Source: Ruminococcus sp. (GTDB lineage: Bacteria > Bacillota > Clostridia > Oscillospirales > Acutalibacteraceae). From it: a DNA stretch of 57,739 nucleotides. Under the pieces are notes generated by a model. That model made no database searches, was not told where the DNA came from, and saw only the letters and a program-made list of their open reading frames with translations. The DNA lies in the NCBI GenBank assembly GCA_017464765.1, contig JAFTYK010000013.1, positions 1 to 57,739 on the forward strand. The letters are read 5' to 3'. Both the position numbers and the translations under genes were made by a program. Within the stretch, counting starts at the first letter, position 1; every line of letters starts with the position of its first letter. This document shows, piece by piece, positions 53,210 through 57,739 of the stretch.

Positions 53210-55033
53210 TTATACTTCCATCAATATCGGAAGAATCATCGGACTTCTGCGTGTGCGCTGTAAAATAAGCTTTGACACATCGTCCTTGATTTTATTCTTA
53301 ATAACGCCCCACTCGTGAACATTACGCTGTGCGCAATCTTCCAAGATGTTAAGCGCTCTTTCTTTCACTTCGTCCAATAGTCCCTCGCTCTCGCGAACAT
53401 AAACGAAACCACGCGAAACGATATCAGGACCGCTGATAACGTGGCCGTCGTAAACATCGAGAGATGCAACAATGATGATAAGACCATCCTGACCAAGGTG
53501 CTTTCTGTCTCTTAGTACGATAGAACCTACGTCTCCTACTCCAAGACCATCAACAAAGACCTTGCCCGATGGAACAGGAGCGACTTCTTTCATCTGAGTT
53601 TCAGTAAGCTCAACAACCTTGCCTATATCTCCAATGAAGACGTTGCTTCTCTTCATTCCAAGTGACAGAGCTAAGTCCATGTGCTTTCTTAAGTGTTTCT
53701 GCTCACCGTGAACAGGAATGAAATACTTAGGCTTAACAAGGCTGTGGAGAAGTTTTAACTCTTCCTGACAAGCGTGACCCGAAACGTGAACCTCGTACAT
53801 CGACTCGTGAACAACCTCGCAACCGCGTTTTAAAAGCTCATCAACAACGTTGCCGACTGTTCGCTCGTTGCCGGGGATTGGGTTAGCTGAAATGATGATG
53901 AAATCTCCCGCGCCAACACTAACCTTTCTGTGGTCAGAATACGCCATACGAGAAAGTGCGCTCATCGGCTCGCCCTGTGAACCTGTGGTGACAAGAACCA
54001 CCTTTTCGTTAGGATAATCCTTTAACTGGTCTATATCTATTATAAGGCTGTCATCTACTTCTAAATAACCGAGTTCCTTTGCTACGTTCATATAGTTGAC
54101 CATACTTCTGCCCGAGAAAGCAACCTTACGGTCAAATTTCTTAGCGCAGTTGATAATCTGCTGAACACGGCTGATATTGGACGCAAATGTTGCGATGATA
54201 ATTCTGTTGTGACGCGCACGTCTGAAAAGTGTGTCAAAGCTCTCGGCTACTGTCTGCTCAGTTGCAGTATAGCCCGGACGCGATGCGTTAGTGCTGTCAG
54301 CTAAAAGTGCTAACACGCCCTCTTCTCCAAGCTGAGAAAAACGTGAAAGATTAATCATACCGCCTGACATCGGGGTGTAGTCGATTTTGAAGTCGCCTGT
54401 GTGTACGATAACTCCCGCAGGCGAATGAATAGCCACACCAACAGAATCAGGAATAGAATGGTTAACGTGGATAAGCTCAACATCAAAGCAGCCGAGCTTC
54501 ACAAAACCGCCTGTTTCAACAACGTGGAGATTAACCTTATCAAGCGAGTGTTCTCTAAGCTTATTTTCAATCAGACCTACGGTGAGCCTTGTGCCGTAGA
54601 TAGGCACGTTCACCTTAGAGAGAAGATACGGCAATCCGCCAATATGGTCCTCGTGAGCGTGGGTAATGACGATGCCCTTTACTCTGTCCTTGTTCTGCTC
54701 AAGATAGGTAAAATCAGGAATAACAAGGTCAACACCGAGCATATCTCCGTCAGGAAAAGCCATACCACAGTCTAAAATGATGATGTCATCGTTGCACTCA
54801 AAAACCGTGAGGTTCTTGCCGATTTCGTTAAGACCGCCCAAAAACGCGATTTTAATCGGTGGCTTTGTTACCTTTTCTACCTGCTTTTTCTTGTATTGTT
54901 TTCTCTTAGCTGAGCTGTTTGCTTTAGCGTTCTTTGAAGTGTTCTTTGCACTGGTCTTTACATTTTTTACAGGCTTTTTTGCCTTTGGTGCAGTGCTTTT
55001 ACGTTTGTAAGTTTTCTTGTTTTCACTACTCAA
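53210..55033 (-). CDS. rnj: Ribonuclease J with a lysine-rich N-terminal extension
   Basis: About 607 residues from a TTG at 55033, 7 nt after AGGAGG. No ATG is near. The first 50 or so residues are very basic (KKTYKRKSTAPKAKKPVK and similar). The metallo-beta-lactamase core starts at about 56 (KIAFLGGLNEIGKNL), with the zinc motif THAHEDHIGG and VHTGDFKIDY. The beta-CASP domain and C-terminal domain (VFVDGLGVGDVG) follow. It is a 5'-exo/endonuclease for mRNA decay and rRNA processing. It heads the rnj-gdpP-rplI-dnaB series. Confidence 0.94.
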   Translation of the reverse strand: MSSENKKTYKRKSTAPKAKKPVKNVKTSAKNTSKNAKANSSAKRKQYKKKQVEKVTKPPIKIAFLGGLNEIGKNLTVFECNDDIIILDCGMAFPDGDMLGVDLVIPDFTYLEQNKDRVKGIVITHAHEDHIGGLPYLLSKVNVPIYGTRLTVGLIENKLREHSLDKVNLHVVETGGFVKLGCFDVELIHVNHSIPDSVGVAIHSPAGVIVHTGDFKIDYTPMSGGMINLSRFSQLGEEGVLALLADSTNASRPGYTATEQTVAESFDTLFRRARHNRIIIATFASNISRVQQIINCAKKFDRKVAFSGRSMVNYMNVAKELGYLEVDDSLIIDIDQLKDYPNEKVVLVTTGSQGEPMSALSRMAYSDHRKVSVGAGDFIIISANPIPGNERTVGNVVDELLKRGCEVVHESMYEVHVSGHACQEELKLLHSLVKPKYFIPVHGEQKHLRKHMDLALSLGMKRSNVFIGDIGKVVELTETQMKEVAPVPSGKVFVDGLGVGDVGSIVLRDRKHLGQDGLIIIVASLDVYDGHVISGPDIVSRGFVYVRESEGLLDEVKERALNILEDCAQRNVHEWGVIKNKIKDDVSKLILQRTRRSPMILPILMEV

Positions 55034-55077
55034 AAATATACCTCCTGTCAAATTGTGTGAATATAAAATATGTAAAA

Positions 55078-55102
55078 TTCGTATCTATGCCGTCCATACG
55101 AA
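55078..55102 (-). other. Hairpin in the rnj leader
   Basis: TTCGTAT (55078-55084) pairs perfectly with ATACGAA (55096-55102), and the minus strand continues TTTTAC. It lies about 45 nt before the TTG start. It may be an attenuator or stabiliser of the leader. Confidence 0.4.
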
Positions 55103-55150
55103 CTTGATATCAAAAGGACATAATACCCTATAATAAATATATGTAGTTTT

Positions 55151-55179
55151 ATTTTAACCTAAAAATGCATAAAGGTCAA
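55151..55179 (-). promoter_or_regulatory. Promoter of rnj
   Basis: Minus strand: TTGACC (55179-55174), a 17-bp spacer and TAAAAT (55156-55151), giving a leader of about 110 nt. Confidence 0.6.
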
Positions 55180-55304
55180 GTTAATAAGGAAGAACCCAGG
55201 AAGATTTTACATTATATTTACATTATTTTGCTGTTACACTCCCTGTTTAATTTTTGCATAGTTATATTATAGTCACAAAAGCGTAGAATAATCAGTAAAA
55301 AGTG

Positions 55305-55332
55305 TTGCAATAAAAAAGCTGTGTGGTATAAT
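55305..55332 (+). promoter_or_regulatory. Promoter of rnhA
   Basis: TTGCAA (55305-55310), a 16-bp spacer and a perfect TATAAT (55327-55332), about 40 nt before the TTG start. Confidence 0.7.
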
Positions 55333-55371
55333 ATAGTGTGGTTATTATAAAGGGAAGTAGGAGTATTTTCA

Positions 55372-55809
55372 TTGAAAAAGGTTGAAATCTTCACTGACGG
55401 CGCTTGTTCGGGCAATCCGGGTCCTGGCGGCTGGGGCGCCATACTAAGATACAAAGAAACCGAAAAGGAAATATCGGGCGGTGAAAAACTCACCACCAAT
55501 AACCGTATGGAGCTTTTGGCTGTGATTAACGCGCTGAAGCTTCTCAAAGAGCCGTGCGAGGTGGCTCTTTACTCCGACTCGCAGTATGTTTGTAACGCGC
55601 TTAAGCTCGGCTGGGCAAAAAAGTGGAAAGAAAACAACTGGATGAGAAACAAAAAGGACAAAGCCTTGAATCCCGAGCTTTGGGACGAACTTCTCGCTCT
55701 TTACGATAAACACAAAGTCGAAGTCAACTGGGTTAAAGGTCACGCAGGACACAGCGAAAACGAGCGTTGTGACCGCTTAGCTGTAGCTGAAACTCAGAAA
55801 TTTTTATAA
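55372..55809 (+). CDS. rnhA: Ribonuclease HI
   Basis: 145 residues starting with TTG (55372), 8 nt after GGAG. Four acidic catalytic residues are visible in order: [16 protein letters not shown] (Asp), [11 protein letters not shown] (Glu), YSDSQYV (Asp) and ERCDRLA (Asp). [11 protein letters not shown] includes the catalytic His. It removes RNA from RNA-DNA hybrids. It is first in a plus-strand group with the cysteine desulfurase gene 26 nt downstream. Confidence 0.95.
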   Translation: MKKVEIFTDGACSGNPGPGGWGAILRYKETEKEISGGEKLTTNNRMELLAVINALKLLKEPCEVALYSDSQYVCNALKLGWAKKWKENNWMRNKKDKALNPELWDELLALYDKHKVEVNWVKGHAGHSENERCDRLAVAETQKFL

Positions 55810-55835
55810 ACATAACAACTAAAGGTGATAACATA

Positions 55836-57023
55836 ATGAGAAGAATTTATGCTGACAACGCTGCTACAACAGCACTTGCCCCACAGGTGTTAGAAGAAAT
55901 GATGCCGTATCTCACTGATGTTTACGGCAACCCATCTTCTTTGTACTCTGTCGGAGCTAAAGCAAAAGAAGCAGTAGAAAATGCACGAGAGAAAATCGCT
56001 AACTTAATCGGTGCGAATTCGCCTAACGAGATTTACTTCACATCAGGCGGAAGCGAAGCCGACAACTGGGCGATTAAGGGTATGTGTCGCGCTCTAAAGA
56101 AAAAGGGCAAAAACCACATCATCACATCTAAATTTGAGCATCACGCTGTGCTTCACACCTGCAAGGCTCTTGAAAAAGAAGGCTTTGAGGTGACATATCT
56201 CGACGTTTACGAAAACGGTATCGTCAAAGTCGAGGACGTAAGAAATGCTATCAAGGATACTACCGCGTTAGTAACTATAATGTACGCTAACAACGAAATC
56301 GGCACTATCCAGCCAATAAAAGAAATCGGCGCTGTTTGTCGAGAGAACAAAGTCATTTTCCACACAGACGCTGTTCAGGCTGTAGGAAATGTCGAAATAA
56401 ACGTTGAAGAACAGAACATCGATATGCTAAGCCTTACAGGTCATAAATTCCACGGACCTAAGGGCTGTGGCGCTTTGTACTGCAGAAGAGGAGTTCGTCC
56501 TGACGTTCTTATCGACGGCGGCGCTCAGGAGCGTACCAGAAGAGCCGGTACTGAAAATGTCGCCGGCATCGTAGGTTTAGCTAAAGCACTCGAGCTTGCT
56601 CTTTCCACAATGAATGAGCGTAACGCACGTCTTACTAAAATGCGTGACCGCCTCATTGACGGACTACTTAAAATCGAGCGTAGCCGAATTAACGGCGACA
56701 GAGTGAATCGCTTACCGGGTAACATCAATATGTGCTTTGAAGGTATCGAGGGCGAAAGCTTACTTTTAAAGCTTGATATGGCGGGAATCTGCGCTAGTTC
56801 AGGCTCTGCTTGTACTTCAGGAGACCTAGACCCAAGCCACGTGCTGCTCTCCATTGGTCTGCCACACGAAATTGCTCACGGAAGTATGCGTCTTTCCTTC
56901 TCTGACGAAAACACTGAAGAAGACGTTGACTATATTTTAGAACAAGTTCCACAGATTGTAGATTATCTTCGAATGATGTCACCGCTGTGGGAAAAAATCA
57001 AAGAAGAAGAAAGGAACGCTTAA
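55836..57023 (+). CDS. Cysteine desulfurase (NifS/IscS type)
   Basis: 395 residues, a fold type I PLP enzyme. The PLP lysine is K204 in [19 protein letters not shown] stacks on PLP, and the persulfide-carrying cysteine is C326 in [17 protein letters not shown]. It takes sulfur from cysteine and hands it to the IscU-type scaffold encoded two bases downstream, for Fe-S cluster assembly. The hydrogenases and NadA in this window would be among the clients. Both NifS and IscS names are in use for clostridial versions. Confidence 0.93.
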   Translation: MRRIYADNAATTALAPQVLEEMMPYLTDVYGNPSSLYSVGAKAKEAVENAREKIANLIGANSPNEIYFTSGGSEADNWAIKGMCRALKKKGKNHIITSKFEHHAVLHTCKALEKEGFEVTYLDVYENGIVKVEDVRNAIKDTTALVTIMYANNEIGTIQPIKEIGAVCRENKVIFHTDAVQAVGNVEINVEEQNIDMLSLTGHKFHGPKGCGALYCRRGVRPDVLIDGGAQERTRRAGTENVAGIVGLAKALELALSTMNERNARLTKMRDRLIDGLLKIERSRINGDRVNRLPGNINMCFEGIEGESLLLKLDMAGICASSGSACTSGDLDPSHVLLSIGLPHEIAHGSMRLSFSDENTEEDVDYILEQVPQIVDYLRMMSPLWEKIKEEERNA

Positions 57024-57025
57024 TT

Positions 57026-57466
57026 ATGGCATATACAGAAAAGGTTATGGACCACTTCGCAAACCCTAGAAACGTAGGCGAAATTCCTGACGCTTCAGGT
57101 ATCGGCGAAGTTGGTAACAGTAAATGCGGAGATATCATGAAAATGTACATCAAGGTCGAGGGCAACACTATCGTTGACTGCAAGTTCAAGACCTTTGGTT
57201 GCGGTGCCGCAATCGCTACAAGCTCAATGGCAACAGAGCTTATCAAGGGCAAGACTATCGACGAAGCGCTCAAGCTTACTAACAAAGCAGTTATGGAAGC
57301 ACTCGACGGTTTGCCACCGGTAAAGGTTCATTGTTCGGTCTTAGCTGAGCAGGCTATAAAAGCCGCTTTAGCTGATTATTACACACGTCAGGGCATCGAC
57401 CCTGAGCCGATTGTGGGCAAGATTCAGGAATGTGACCACGACCACGGCTGCGGCTGTGAAATCTAA
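57026..57466 (+). CDS. Fe-S cluster assembly scaffold (IscU/NifU N-terminal type)
   Basis: About 146 residues from the ATG at 57026. The frame is open further upstream, but that part overlaps the desulfurase and lacks a ribosome site. The three ligand cysteines are in GNSKCGDI, FGCGAAIA and VHCSVLAEQA. The family lysine/histidine region GLPPVKVHC is intact. The end carries an extra Cys/His-rich tail, CDHDHGCGCEI, which may bind metal. It holds nascent clusters built with sulfur from the upstream enzyme. Confidence 0.93.
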   Translation: MAYTEKVMDHFANPRNVGEIPDASGIGEVGNSKCGDIMKMYIKVEGNTIVDCKFKTFGCGAAIATSSMATELIKGKTIDEALKLTNKAVMEALDGLPPVKVHCSVLAEQAIKAALADYYTRQGIDPEPIVGKIQECDHDHGCGCEI

Positions 57467-57497
57467 GCGCCGAGGCGTATCCCTCAAAATCAAACAC

Positions 57498-57530
57498 AAA
57501 CCCGATGGATAAACTCCGTCGGGTTTTCTT
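57498..57530 (+). terminator. Terminator after the Fe-S assembly genes
   Basis: AAACCCGATGGA (57498-57509) pairs, but for one base, with TCCGTCGGGTTT (57515-57526), followed by TTCTTTT. The following 57531-57688 is AT-rich with no gene seen. Confidence 0.82.
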
Positions 57531-57688
57531 TTGCACTAAACCAAACAGCAAAAGCGATGGTTTCTCTTTTATCCTAGTCACACCTAATAGCACCCTTATC
57601 AAAATCATCAATATTATAATTCCTGTGACATTCAATATCATTTATTGCATTATTATATTTATTTCTTTTATTATATTTATTATATTGT

Positions 57689-57739
57689 GGTTGTTTGCTG
57701 GTTAGTTGTTGGTTAGTTGCTGGTTGATTGTTGGTTGCT
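57689..57739 (+). repeat. 11-bp tandem repeat running off the window
   Basis: Units GGTTGTTTGCT (57689-57699), GGTTAGTTGTT (57700-57710), GGTTAGTTGCT (57711-57721) and GGTTGATTGTT (57722-57732), plus a partial GGTTGCT (57733-57739), in exact 11-bp period. The array continues past the right edge. Confidence 0.75.

Noticed and set aside
57689..57739. Edge repeat as a CRISPR start
   Set aside because: The unit is 11 bp, tandem and without spacers.

Overview
The window looks like a chromosomal segment of an anaerobic, fermentative Clostridia species, most likely of the Ruminococcaceae/Oscillospiraceae. The evidence is: three secreted proteins ending in type I dockerins with the DATxIQR-style helix; a HydS-type PAS-linked [FeFe] hydrogenase next to a group B hydrogenase, as known from Ruminococcus; class II GalT; RNase J; NiaR control of NAD synthesis; strong AGGAGG ribosome sites; and sigma-A type promoters with 17-bp spacers. 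No rRNA, complete tRNA, CRISPR array or intact insertion sequence was found.

Layout, left to right. (1) 1-6287, plus strand: the end of adhE, a small APH-fold kinase, two thioredoxin-like [2Fe-2S] proteins, the PAS-linked hydrogenase HydS, a SpoIIE-type phosphatase and a group B [FeFe] hydrogenase. Spacing is tight and no internal terminator is visible, so this is probably one fermentation and H2/redox-signalling operon. (2) 6439-8118: an ECF-transporter S component divergent from a short MocR/PdxR-like regulator, probably vitamin B6 uptake and its control. (3) 8512-19116: a lactose/galactose operon (galK-galE-galT-galM-lacZ-GPH symporter) divergent from a LacI-family regulator. The intergenic region has mirror-image promoters, each with a GTTTACTAAAA operator in its spacer. 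(4) 19296-22840: nadA-nadB-nadC-niaR, de novo NAD synthesis and its repressor. (5) 22873-23626: two gene remnants, a YpsA/DUF1273-like tail and a large serine recombinase tail, which look like the scar of a lost mobile element. (6) 23883-31065: a tandem-SGNH dockerin protein, an acyl-CoA synthetase-like enzyme, and a divergent dockerin protein of unknown function. (7) 31238-42484, minus strand: hemolysin III-like protein, DegV, a membrane-anchored XRE regulator, two complete polar amino acid ABC transporters, a BspA-type leucine-rich dockerin protein and a DUF2974-like hydrolase. (8) 42598-55033, minus strand: housekeeping genes rnj-gdpP-rplI-dnaB-tilS-hpt-ftsH-uvrA. (9) 55372-57466, plus strand: rnhA, a cysteine desulfurase and its IscU-type scaffold.

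The strongest candidates for a little-described system are the adhE-kinase-HydS-phosphatase-hydrogenase operon and a modular intergenic repeat (a CAAAC-type hairpin followed by 16-bp units) that occurs twice, once between rplI and dnaB. Most genes belong to recognisable families and many regulatory sites are visible by eye. Promoters, operators and hairpins were found by inspection only, without folding or motif-scoring software, so they should be read as candidates.
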